Positions 36,178-43,258 of a stretch of DNA of 64,000 nt are shown here, one piece after another. The first letter of the stretch is position 1, and every line of letters starts with the position of its first letter. A program made the translations under genes and the position numbers. The notes beneath the pieces were generated by a model. It was not told the origin of the DNA. It saw only the letters and a list, made by a program, of their open reading frames with translations, and made no database searches. This DNA is from Pseudoalteromonas sp. MM1 (GTDB lineage Bacteria > Pseudomonadota > Gammaproteobacteria > Enterobacterales > Alteromonadaceae): the NCBI RefSeq assembly GCF_030296835.1, contig NZ_AP027922.1:2356001-2420000 (forward strand), given 5' to 3'.

Positions 36178-36202
36178 GGTGCTTTAACTTAGTTAAAGCA
36201 CC
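36178..36202 (-). other. Intercistronic hairpin between reductase and PL6 genes
   Basis: 12-bp perfect arms GGTGCTTTAACT/AGTTAAAGCACC around one base, without a T-run on the minus strand. Probable mRNA processing or stabilising element inside the operon. Confidence 0.6.
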
Positions 36203-36216
36203 CAATGTTGTTGGTA

Positions 36217-37095
36217 TTATTTTTCTAGAGTTTTAAAGTAATCAAAAATTTCTGGCACGTTGCCTTGGCCCATACCTGCATCAAATGCCGCTTGTAAATT
36301 AGCCGATGACCCTTCGGCAATTTTTGATTCAGTCCCAAGGTCTGAAACCATTTGTAGGAAGTAGCCTAAGTCTTTGTTTGCATTAGCAATTGAAAAACCA
36401 AGGTCGCTTACATTGTCTACCGCGTAGTTTTTACAAAATTGCATAAATGGAGAGCTAGAAGGCCCTGTCGACATAATGTCAAATAGTTGCTGACGATCTA
36501 CACCGGCTTTATCTGCTACAGCAAACGCTTGTGACATAGCACATACTGTGGTCATACCCATAAAATTGTTGATTAACTTAGTTGTATGACCTGCGCCTAG
36601 CTCACCTAGGTGAAATACGTTTTCGCCTTGGTCTTCAAGTACAGGTTTAACTTTATTAAACGTGTCAATATCGCCCGCAGCCATAATATTTAATAGACCA
36701 TCTTTAGCATGTGCTGGAGTACGTCCTAGTGGTGCGTCAATCATGCCTGCGCCTTTAGCAGCTAAGTCGGCGCCAATTTTTTTAGTTGATGAAGGAATTG
36801 ATGTACCAAAATCAATTAATACCGCGCCTTCTTTAATTCCCGCTAAAATACCATCTTCTGCATAGACAATTTTTTCAACAACTGCAGATGTTGTTAAACA
36901 AAACATAATTATGTCTGCACCTTGTGCGAGCTCTTTTGCAGTGCTTGCTGTTTTTGCGCCTCTGCTAACGCATGCAGCAACCGCATCTTTGTTTAAATCC
37001 ATAACAACAAGCTCATAGCCTTTGTTCTGTAAGTTTTCGGCCATATTGCCGCCCATTAAGCCAAGGCCGATAAAACCGATTACTGGTTTAGACAT
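36217..37095 (-). CDS. NAD(P)-dependent beta-hydroxyacid dehydrogenase, probable DEH reductase
   Basis: 292 residues, 3-hydroxyisobutyrate/tartronate-semialdehyde dehydrogenase family. GFIGLGLMGGNMAENL binds the dinucleotide, DAPLGRTPAHAKDGLLNIMAAGD is the substrate loop (family usually DAPVSGG), and TKLINN carries the catalytic lysine. Members of this family are known DEH reductases in marine Vibrio alginate loci (DehR), giving 2-keto-3-deoxygluconate for KdgK. First gene of the operon, with TAGGAG as ribosome site. Alternative roles (tartronate semialdehyde reductase) are less likely in this context. Confidence 0.85.
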   Translation of the reverse strand: MSKPVIGFIGLGLMGGNMAENLQNKGYELVVMDLNKDAVAACVSRGAKTASTAKELAQGADIIMFCLTTSAVVEKIVYAEDGILAGIKEGAVLIDFGTSIPSSTKKIGADLAAKGAGMIDAPLGRTPAHAKDGLLNIMAAGDIDTFNKVKPVLEDQGENVFHLGELGAGHTTKLINNFMGMTTVCAMSQAFAVADKAGVDRQQLFDIMSTGPSSSPFMQFCKNYAVDNVSDLGFSIANANKDLGYFLQMVSDLGTESKIAEGSSANLQAAFDAGMGQGNVPEIFDYFKTLEK

Positions 37096-37982
37096 GAATA
37101 ACTCCTAAATATGATGGCGCGTGCTTTTATGAGTACGAGTAATGATTTACCCCATAAATAGGTACGCTGTGTCGTTTAGTTCAATTTGCTAAAGTAACCC
37201 TGAGCATGCTCGTTTGAATAGGTAACCCGCCGCGTTATTACCATTTGAGCGAATAAAAACAGAGTAATTAAACGCTGTGTATTGTTGACCGGTTACGTAT
37301 TTATTTCGTTATGCTTAGCATTGCTTTGATTATTTATTAATACCTTGGAGAAGCTAAAACCAAGTAGCTTACCAATTGGTATGTAAAAACTGTATTACCA
37401 TACACCAATCTTGTCAACCAATAAGTTAACTTTGTAAACCAAGGTAATTTACAATTTATTTTAATTAAATTAAATTAACTTAATAAACATATAGTTACAC
37501 AATAAATCGAAATCAAATTAATTCACTGCACTTTTGCCCTCTTTGGTTATAGCTTAATAAAAAATAGGTTGACCAATAAGTTACAACAACTTTATAAACT
37601 CGTATAAATAGCGTGGCTATAAAAACACTGTGCGCTAGCCTATCGTTGGTAATACCATTAATCTAGTGTGGTTAATATTATGGCAATGTGTGGTTGTAAA
37701 TGCCGAGCCTTGCCCACATTTAGCTTAAATAGCCTGAACTCAGGTCTAGAAGTTTACTTACGTATTAAATAGTACTGTTATTTTACAAACTGAGGTTTTC
37801 AGTGAAGGCAAAGCACACTTGTGCGGCAATAGCTGGTTAAAATAAACTTATTATTCGAAATTAAGGTAAAATAAGTCCCTAGGTATATAGCAGGCTCTAG
37901 CCTTTGCAATGCGGTTATAGGTACTCCATTAAGGCGCTATGCCCCACACCTATTTAAATTTAAACTCACAGAGGTAACCTAA
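37096..37982. promoter_or_regulatory. Control region of the main alginate operon
   Basis: An 887-bp gene-free region between the divergent reductase and gloA genes. It carries TTGGTNNACCAA-like dyads at 37410-37421 (CTTGTCAACCAA), 37431-37442 (TTTGTAAACCAA) and 37565-37576 (TAGGTTGACCAA). A reversed ACCAATTGGT lies at 37371-37380, and a 3-bp-spaced TTGGTAATACCAT at 37646-37658. The first two are 21 bp apart, two helical turns. Promoter boxes could not be fixed. Confidence 0.6.
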
Positions 37983-38381
37983 ATGCGTTTATTACACACA
38001 ATGTTGCGTGTAGCCGACTTAGAAAAGTCGCTTTCTTTTTATACACAGGTTTTAGGAATGAAAGAATTACGCCGTTCTGACAACGAAGAGTATCGTTATA
38101 CATTAGCTTTTGTAGGATATGGTGAAGAGGATAGTAATACTGTTTTAGAGCTTACTTATAATTGGGATGAAAATAGCTACGATCTTGGTAATGCGTATGG
38201 TCATATAGCTATTGAATTTGACGATATATACAAGGCATGTGATGACATAAAGGCCGCAGGTGGAAATGTCAGCCGAGAACCGGGACCAGTAAAAGGTGGC
38301 ACAACAGAAATTGCTTTTGTGAAAGACCCTGATGGCTATTCAATTGAGCTTATTCAGAAAAAGAAAAACAAAGCTCACTAG
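37983..38381 (+). CDS. gloA: Lactoylglutathione lyase (glyoxalase I)
   Basis: 132 residues, VOC fold with two beta-alpha-beta-beta-beta units. Converts the methylglyoxal-glutathione hemithioacetal to S-lactoylglutathione. Metal ligands are visible as His5 (LLHTM), Glu in LELTYNW, His in YGHIAIE and Glu in YSIELIQ, as in the Ni-dependent bacterial type. AGAGG lies 8 bases before the ATG. A hairpin terminator follows. Confidence 0.96.
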   Translation: MRLLHTMLRVADLEKSLSFYTQVLGMKELRRSDNEEYRYTLAFVGYGEEDSNTVLELTYNWDENSYDLGNAYGHIAIEFDDIYKACDDIKAAGGNVSREPGPVKGGTTEIAFVKDPDGYSIELIQKKKNKAH

Positions 38382-38398
38382 GCAATAAAATTTATCAA

Positions 38399-38420
38399 AA
38401 AGGTGCCTAGTCGCACCTTT
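38399..38420. terminator. Hairpin between gloA and the zinc-finger gene
   Basis: 8-bp stem AAAGGTGC/GCACCTTT with 6-nt loop, between convergent genes; its right arm overlaps the stop codon of the minus-strand gene. Confidence 0.7.
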
Positions 38421-38685
38421 ACCTTAGTTGGCTATCTTTACTTGCTCGGCGGTTTACGCCAGCAACGCCCTTACCTTTAGCCTCAAGCTCATTTTGACAC
38501 GCCACACAGTGCCTAACACCAGGCAGCGCTAACCTGCGTGCCTGTGGTATTTCACAATCACACTCATCACAGAATTCAGCACTCGCGCCTGAGATTAAAT
38601 TTTGCCTAGCATATTGCACCGCGTCGTTAACACTTGCATCGATTTGATCTTGAATTGCGCCATCACGCGCCCAACCACTTGCCAT
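38419..38685 (-). CDS. DksA/TraR-family C4 zinc-finger protein (YbiI-like)
   Basis: 88 residues. CDECDCEIPQARRLALPGVRHCVACQ carries the four-cysteine zinc finger (C-x2-C-x17-C-x2-C) of the DksA/TraR family. The coiled-coil tip of true DksA is missing, as in the short YbiI group. Possible RNA polymerase secondary-channel binder; function in this group is not established. Transcribed alone. Confidence 0.9.
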   Translation of the reverse strand: MASGWARDGAIQDQIDASVNDAVQYARQNLISGASAEFCDECDCEIPQARRLALPGVRHCVACQNELEAKGKGVAGVNRRASKDSQLR

Positions 38686-39275
38686 AATTAACTCCTAATA
38701 ATAAGAAATTAAACTAAAAGGCTAGCAGCACAGCGCTTTATAAATGCTGAATACTTTGTACTGATCTTTATTGGGTAAGCTATTTAAAAGATGAATAAAT
38801 ATGGTTTAGAGTAATTTGTAATTTATACCAATCCGCATAATTAATTGATCTATTTTGAGGATGGATAAACGTGTTGATAGCAAGGCAGAAAATTTGCTAT
38901 TTAGTTGTTTTAAATGAGAATTTTTTAACACAGGTAGCGAAACGTTTAGCCCCTGAAAATGATTAAGTATTAATGCTGATTGGTATTCGTTGTACTACCC
39001 ATTTTATTTACACATGCAGTTATAGGTATGTATTTTTAACGCAGCTAGCAAAAATTTATCACTGTAAATGAATAATTGTCATTGCGGATCGATCTTGAAA
39101 TCAAAGAAATTATACGTAGGTAATTATTAATTAAATAGATAGGTTTTTAGATATTGAAGAAAATTAAAAGTATAAAACTAAAATTTTAACGGATAAACAG
39201 TAGAAATTAATGCGTTGGATAGCGCTGAGGAAGTAATAGCTTTGTAATGGATTTATACACTACTAAAATAGTAAA
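38686..39275. other. Intergenic region with a MITE-like repeat
   Basis: No gene supported. It holds the MITE-like element at 38825-38986 and AT-rich sequence up to the first tRNA-Glu-like copy. Confidence 0.5.
38825..38986. mobile_element. MITE-like element, 162 bp
   Basis: Terminal inverted repeats ATACCAATCCGCAT (38825-38838) and ATGCTGATTGGTAT (38973-38986) match at 13 of 14 positions. The interior has no open frame. The ATACCAATC...GATTGGTAT ends resemble short non-autonomous repeats I recall as scattered through Pseudoalteromonas genomes. No clear target-site duplication was seen at the edges. Confidence 0.65.
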
Positions 39276-39331
39276 TGGCGCCTCAATAGATTAGTACTCT
39301 TGATAACATCGTGCATAGAGAGTGCGGTGTC
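39276..39331 (-). pseudogene. tRNA-Glu-like degenerate copy 1
   Basis: Matches the 3' half of tRNA-Glu (GCCA end, acceptor 3' strand, T arm, part of the anticodon arm) with many substitutions, and lacks the 5' half. The T stem is AAGAG/CTATT with one mismatch. It ends at the same GGTGTC position as the other copies. Confidence 0.75.
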
Positions 39332-39363
39332 ACACTGCTTTATACAGTACTTAAAATAGTAAG

Positions 39364-39420
39364 TGGCATCCCCATGAGATTAGTACTCTTGATAACGTCG
39401 TGCATAGAGAGTGCGGTGTC
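39364..39420 (-). pseudogene. tRNA-Glu-like degenerate copy 2
   Basis: Same design as copy 1, 88 bp away. 3' acceptor strand GGGGATGCCA kept, T stem AAGAG/CTCAT with one mismatch and a 7-nt loop. Followed (plus direction) at 89 bp by tRNA-Glu copy 1. Confidence 0.75.
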
Positions 39421-39452
39421 ACACTGCTTTATACAGTACTTAAAATAGTAAG

Positions 39453-39528
39453 TGGCGTCCCCAAGGGGATTCGAACCCCTGTTACCGCCGTGAAAGGGCG
39501 GTGTCCTAGGCCTCTAGACGATGGGGAC
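39453..39528 (-). tRNA. tRNA-Glu(TTC) copy 1
   Basis: 76 nt on the minus strand, acceptor GTCCCCA/TGGGGAC, anticodon TTC, encoded CCA. Last intact gene of the array in transcription order. Confidence 0.97.
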
Positions 39529-39613
39529 ACTAAAAAGTGTCACTAGGACAACTGAATGGTTTGACTCGTTTCAGGCGAGTTTTTAATAACACTACCCTAC
39601 TATAAATAGTAAG

Positions 39614-39670
39614 TGGCGTCCCCAAGAGATTAGTACTCTTGATAACGTCGTGCATAGCGAGTGCGGTGTC
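39614..39670 (-). pseudogene. tRNA-Glu-like degenerate copy 3
   Basis: Best preserved of the four: acceptor 3' strand and GCCA intact. The T stem is AAGAG/CTCTT, fully paired although two pairs differ from the real gene (AGGGG/CCCCT). The loop is TACTAAT. The 5' half is missing. Confidence 0.78.
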
Positions 39671-39702
39671 ACACTGCTTTATACAGCACTTAAAATAGTA
39701 AG

Positions 39703-39778
39703 TGGCGTCCCCAAGGGGATTCGAACCCCTGTTACCGCCGTGAAAGGGCGGTGTCCTAGGCCTCTAGACGATGGGGAC
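39703..39778 (-). tRNA. tRNA-Glu(TTC) copy 2
   Basis: Identical 76-nt gene. It is separated from copy 1 by 174 nt, of which 57 are a degenerate copy. Confidence 0.97.
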
Positions 39779-39862
39779 ACTAAAAAGTGTCACTAGGACA
39801 ACTGAATGGTTTGACTCGTTTCAGGCGAGTTTTAATAACACTACCCTACTATAAATAGTAAG

Positions 39863-39938
39863 TGGCGTCCCCAAGGGGATTCGAACCCCTGTTACCGCCG
39901 TGAAAGGGCGGTGTCCTAGGCCTCTAGACGATGGGGAC
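39863..39938 (-). tRNA. tRNA-Glu(TTC) copy 3
   Basis: Identical 76-nt gene with the conserved ~84-nt spacer on both sides. Confidence 0.97.
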
Positions 39939-40024
39939 ACTAAAAAAGTGTCACTAGGACAACTGAATGGTTTGACTCGTTTCAGGCGAGTTTTTAATAA
40001 CACTACCCTACTATAAATAGTAAG

Positions 40025-40100
40025 TGGCGTCCCCAAGGGGATTCGAACCCCTGTTACCGCCGTGAAAGGGCGGTGTCCTAGGCCTCTAGACGATGGGGAC
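40025..40100 (-). tRNA. tRNA-Glu(TTC) copy 4
   Basis: Identical 76-nt gene. The spacer towards copy 3 is 86 nt and nearly identical to the others. Confidence 0.97.
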
Positions 40101-40184
40101 ACTAAAAAGTGTCACTAGGACAACTGAATGGTTTGACTCGTTTCAGGCGAGTTTTAATAACACTACCCTACTATAAATAGTAAG

Positions 40185-40260
40185 TGGCGTCCCCAAGGGG
40201 ATTCGAACCCCTGTTACCGCCGTGAAAGGGCGGTGTCCTAGGCCTCTAGACGATGGGGAC
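40185..40260 (-). tRNA. tRNA-Glu(TTC) copy 5
   Basis: Identical 76-nt gene. Its 5' flank differs from the others because a ~97-bp segment replaces the usual leader (see 40261-40357). Confidence 0.97.
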
Positions 40261-40357
40261 GCAGAAATTGCTTTGCAAATCAATGATTTGCTATTTCTAA
40301 GTAAGATGAGACCGAGCCTGCGAGGCGAATGGCATTATCTTCTCAAAAACGTTTTCT
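40261..40357 (-). other. 97-bp insertion in the tRNA-Glu spacer
   Basis: It replaces the ~8-bp leader ACTAAAAA directly 5' of tRNA-Glu copy 5. It contains a bulged inverted repeat (AGAAAT..GC..AAATCA against TGATTTGC.ATTTCT) and a GCCT-GCG-AGGC hairpin. No coding potential seen. It may be a short repeat or a processed small-RNA precursor. Confidence 0.5.
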
Positions 40358-40434
40358 GTGTCACTAGGACAACTGAATGGTTTGACTCGTTTCAGGCGAG
40401 TTTTTAATAACACTACCCTACTATAAATAGTAAG

Positions 40435-40491
40435 TGGCGCTCCCAAAAGATTAATACTCTTGATAACGTCGTGCATAGAGAGTGCGGTGTC
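40435..40491 (-). pseudogene. tRNA-Glu-like degenerate copy 4
   Basis: Same 3'-half element, 89 bp before tRNA-Glu copy 6 in plus coordinates. T stem CTCTT against AAAAG, one mismatch. Confidence 0.75.
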
Positions 40492-40523
40492 ACACTGCTT
40501 TATACAGCACTTAAAATAGTAAG

Positions 40524-40599
40524 TGGCGTCCCCAAGGGGATTCGAACCCCTGTTACCGCCGTGAAAGGGCGGTGTCCTAGGCCTCTAGACGATGGGGAC
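40524..40599 (-). tRNA. tRNA-Glu(TTC) copy 6
   Basis: Identical 76-nt gene with encoded CCA. Confidence 0.97.
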
Positions 40600-40740
40600 A
40601 CTAAAAAGTGTCACTAGGACAATTGATAAGTTTAACTCATATCATGAGGTGCTAAGGTAATACGTTTAATACACATAAAGACTCGAGCTTAAAGTGTTAC
40701 GCTATTCTCTTGGTAAAACCACGCCTAACTATTTGTTAGA

Positions 40741-40816
40741 TGGCGTCCCCAAGGGGATTCGAACCCCTGTTACCGCCGTGAAAGGGCGGTGTCCTAGGCC
40801 TCTAGACGATGGGGAC
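40741..40816 (-). tRNA. tRNA-Glu(TTC) copy 7
   Basis: Identical 76-nt gene. First Glu gene in transcription order, 36 nt after tRNA-Ala; its downstream spacer of 141 nt differs from the repeated one. Confidence 0.97.
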
Positions 40817-40852
40817 ACAGAAAACTGCTACCCTAGGACATACACAAAGATT

Positions 40853-40928
40853 TGGTGGAGCTATGCGGGATCGAACCGCAGACCTCTTCGCTGCCAGCGA
40901 AGCGCTCTCCCAGCTGAGCTATAGCCCC
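40853..40928 (-). tRNA. tRNA-Ala(GGC)
   Basis: 76 nt on the minus strand, acceptor GGGGCTA/TAGCTCC with a G-T pair, anticodon GGC in loop CTGGCAG, encoded CCA. First gene of the Ala-Glu array. Confidence 0.96.
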
Positions 40929-40984
40929 AAACCTTTTAATACCTAACGTGTTTAACACGTTGTGTATCGCTGAGTGCGGGGCGC

Positions 40985-41013
40985 ATTCTATGCACCCCCC
41001 AAAATAAAGTCAA
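40985..41013 (-). promoter_or_regulatory. Promoter of the tRNA-Ala/Glu array
   Basis: Minus strand TTGACT (41013-41008), 17-bp spacer, TAGAAT (40990-40985), then a GC-rich discriminator (GCGCCCCGC), as expected of a stringently controlled tRNA promoter. Confidence 0.75.
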
Positions 41014-41818
41014 CAGTTTTTTATGCCACTTTATTTAAATGGTTTAATTTTCAACAAACTGGCTATCAAGCATGCTAAAAAATACAATTTCGACAAAATT
41101 TGGCCTGTACTTCATCTAACAGCACTACTAACAGATTAATTACCTCTTTATACCTCGTTGATGAGGCAATAATGTTTAACATAAAAGGTATACATTTATA
41201 TGCAAATTGAGTTGAGGTTAAAAAAGCACTAAAACCAAGGCTAAACCTCGCATTTAAGTGTGTTATTAAAATGCGAGGGCTCTATTCGATAACCTTATTA
41301 TTAAATGCTCAACCCTGCCCTTTTTAAGTTGCTTGTACACACATATAAAAATTCAGGTGAATTAGGCCGTCGTTAAAAGTGCTAGCAAATAATTCGTGCT
41401 CTTTTTAAACACTATGATCCAGTCTAGGTAATAGGCTCTATTTTGTTGTCATTGCGCCAACAACCCATGGCGTTAATTAAAGTTTATTCGCACTAATGGC
41501 AATACAGATAACTGCTTATGCCCATTAACGTGTTCGTACCTTTTAAAAAGTACCCTATGCCAGTTCAATAATTTAAAACCTCATATAGTCATTTATCTTA
41601 TTTTGATAAAACGCCACACTTACTGTATCAATTTCAACATCGCTTTTTATTAGCTTATTTAAGCAATACTTTTTATTGTATGTAAAAATAAGGCAGTCAC
41701 TTAGCTCAGATTTAGCTGTTTATTTACCCTAGCAACTGAAATCTGATGATAAAGTAAACGCCAATCACGCTACGCTGTTTATAAAACCTTCACTTAGCAC
41801 ATTTTTATCATTCAAGTG
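41014..41818. other. Gene-free region between two divergent tRNA arrays
   Basis: 805 bp, AT-rich, no supported gene. The one structured element is a 10-bp stem CCTCGCATTT/AAATGCGAGG (41246-41255 with 41269-41278) and 13-nt loop, without a T tail. Confidence 0.5.
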
Positions 41819-41846
41819 TTGACACATTTGCAACTCTATCTATAAT
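41819..41846 (+). promoter_or_regulatory. Consensus promoter of the tRNA-Val array
   Basis: TTGACA (41819-41824), 16-bp spacer, TATAAT (41841-41846), both boxes perfect, then discriminator AGCGCCCC. Confidence 0.88.
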
Positions 41847-41888
41847 AGCGCCCCACAACAACGCAGCAATGCGATGTTATTTAGATGT

Positions 41889-41964
41889 GGGTGATTAGCT
41901 CAGTTGGGAGAGCATCGCCCTTACAAGGCGAGGGTCACTGGTTCAAGTCCAGTATCACCCACCA
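41889..41964 (+). tRNA. tRNA-Val(TAC) copy 1
   Basis: 76 nt, acceptor GGGTGAT/ATCACCC, anticodon TAC in loop CTTACAA, encoded CCA. Confidence 0.97.
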
Positions 41965-41997
41965 CTTTATTAAGTGTACACATCTAAACTTCTATTT

Positions 41998-42081
41998 GAG
42001 TTGTTAGCTCAGTTAGAAAAAGAGCATCAGCGCTTTTAGTAAAAGAGGCTGAGGTTCACTGGTTAAAGTCCAGTACTATTT
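41998..42081 (+). pseudogene. tRNA-Val-like copy D1 with enlarged anticodon arm
   Basis: Cloverleaf-like. Acceptor GAGTTGT against ACTATTT (6 of 7 paired with wobbles), D stem GCTC/GAGC intact, T arm ACTGG-TTAAAGT-CCAGT intact. The anticodon stem is TCAGC/GCTGA, with two compensatory pair changes from TCGCC/GGCGA. Its loop is 16 nt instead of 7 and can fold as CTTTT-AGT-AAAAG. No CCA. Confidence 0.7.
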
Positions 42082-42108
42082 TTAATAGTAGCGTATTGAT
42101 TTATATGT

Positions 42109-42184
42109 GGGTGATTAGCTCAGTTGGGAGAGCATCGCCCTTACAAGGCGAGGGTCACTGGTTCAAGTCCAGTATCACCCACCA
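42109..42184 (+). tRNA. tRNA-Val(TAC) copy 2
   Basis: Identical to copy 1 (GGGTGAT acceptor type), encoded CCA. Confidence 0.97.
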
Positions 42185-42230
42185 CATATAGAACCTATTA
42201 GATTAATAGTCGTGTTTAAAATTGTAATAT

Positions 42231-42318
42231 GGGCCGTTAGCTCAGTTACAAGAAAATAGAGCATCACCGCTTTTTATAAAAGATGGCGAAGTTCACTGGT
42301 TTAAGTCCAGTACTATCT
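42231..42318 (+). pseudogene. tRNA-Val-like copy D2 with enlarged anticodon arm
   Basis: Starts GGGCCGTTAGCTC. D stem GCTC/GAGC is kept with a 15-nt loop and T arm ACTGG-TTTAAGT-CCAGT is intact. Anticodon stem TCACC/GGCGA has one mismatch and a 16-nt loop containing CTTTT-TAT-AAAAG. The acceptor 3' strand is degraded and there is no CCA. Confidence 0.7.
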
Positions 42319-42341
42319 ATACAGATAGTAGCATGTAATAT

Positions 42342-42417
42342 GGGTCGTTAGCTCAGTTGGGAGAGCATCGCCCTTACAAGGCGAGGGTCACTGGTTCAAG
42401 TCCAGTACGACCCACCA
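42342..42417 (+). tRNA. tRNA-Val(TAC) copy 3, acceptor variant
   Basis: Same body as copy 1, but acceptor GGGTCGT/ACGACCC: two compensatory base-pair changes. Encoded CCA. Confidence 0.97.
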
Positions 42418-42453
42418 TTCTTAGAATGGTGCATATTACAAAAATTTATATGT

Positions 42454-42529
42454 GGGTGATTAGCTCAGTTGGGAGAGCATCGCCCTTACAAGGCGAGGGT
42501 CACTGGTTCAAGTCCAGTATCACCCACCA
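42454..42529 (+). tRNA. tRNA-Val(TAC) copy 4
   Basis: GGGTGAT acceptor type, encoded CCA. Confidence 0.97.
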
Positions 42530-42574
42530 CATATAAAAGCTATTATATAAATAGCTCGTTTTAAAATTTAATAT

Positions 42575-42650
42575 GGGTCGTTAGCTCAGTTGGGAGAGCA
42601 TCGCCCTTACAAGGCGAGGGTCACTGGTTCAAGTCCAGTACGACCCACCA
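42575..42650 (+). tRNA. tRNA-Val(TAC) copy 5, acceptor variant
   Basis: GGGTCGT/ACGACCC type, same 3' flank (TTCTTAGAATGGTGCATATTA) as copy 3, shortened here by its own spacer. Confidence 0.97.
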
Positions 42651-42683
42651 TTCTTAGAATGGTGCATATTAAATATATAATTT

Positions 42684-42759
42684 GGGTGATTAGCTCAGTT
42701 GGGAGAGCATCGCCCTTACAAGGCGAGGGTCACTGGTTCAAGTCCAGTATCACCCACCA
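42684..42759 (+). tRNA. tRNA-Val(TAC) copy 6
   Basis: GGGTGAT acceptor type, encoded CCA. Confidence 0.97.
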
Positions 42760-42804
42760 AATTATATAAAACGTTAAATTGATAAAGTCATACCTATTAT
42801 ATGT

Positions 42805-42880
42805 GGGTGATTAGCTCAGTTGGGAGAGCATCGCCCTTACAAGGCGAGGGTCACTGGTTCAAGTCCAGTATCACCCACCA
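42805..42880 (+). tRNA. tRNA-Val(TAC) copy 7
   Basis: GGGTGAT acceptor type, encoded CCA. Last intact gene, directly followed by three tandem repeat units. Confidence 0.97.
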
Positions 42881-42946
42881 CATATAACCACTTCTAAAAT
42901 ATCTAAATTTAACCACTTCTAACTAGTTATTATAAAAATCTTACTT

Positions 42947-43036
42947 AGGTAATTAACCCAACTGTAAGAAAAAAGCATCGCCGTTCTTTACAAATAATGG
43001 CGAGGGTCACTGGTTCAAGTCCAGTATCACCCACCA
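42947..43036 (+). pseudogene. tRNA-Val-like copy D3
   Basis: The 3' part (T arm, ATCACCC acceptor strand, CCA) is identical to a real tRNA-Val. The anticodon stem TCGCC/GGCGA is intact with a 16-nt loop (GTTCTTTACAAATAAT). The 5' part is degraded (AGGTAATTAACCC) and the D stem is lost. Confidence 0.7.
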
Positions 43037-43102
43037 CATATAACCACTTCTAAAATATCTAAATTTAACCACTTCTAACTAATTATTATAAAAATCTTAT
43101 TT

Positions 43103-43192
43103 AGGTAATTAACCCAGCTGTAAGAAAAAAGCATCGCCGTTCTTTACAAATAATGGCGAGGGTCACTGGTTCAAGTCCAGTATCACCCACCA
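43103..43192 (+). pseudogene. tRNA-Val-like copy D4
   Basis: Near-identical to D3, 156 bp downstream, with intact T arm, acceptor 3' strand and CCA and the same 16-nt anticodon loop. Confidence 0.7.
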
Positions 43193-43258
43193 CATATAAC
43201 CACTTCTAAAATATCTAAATTTAACCACTTCTAACTAGTTATTATAAAAATCTTACTT

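Noticed and set aside
39821..40102. Open frame of 93 residues containing repeated SSRGLGHRPFTAVTGVRIPLGTPL
   Set aside because: It is a translation of two tRNA-Glu genes and their spacer, a common false protein.
40694..40924. Open frame with GIRTPVTAVKGRCPRPLDDGD
   Set aside because: Antisense reading of tRNA-Glu copy 7 and tRNA-Ala.
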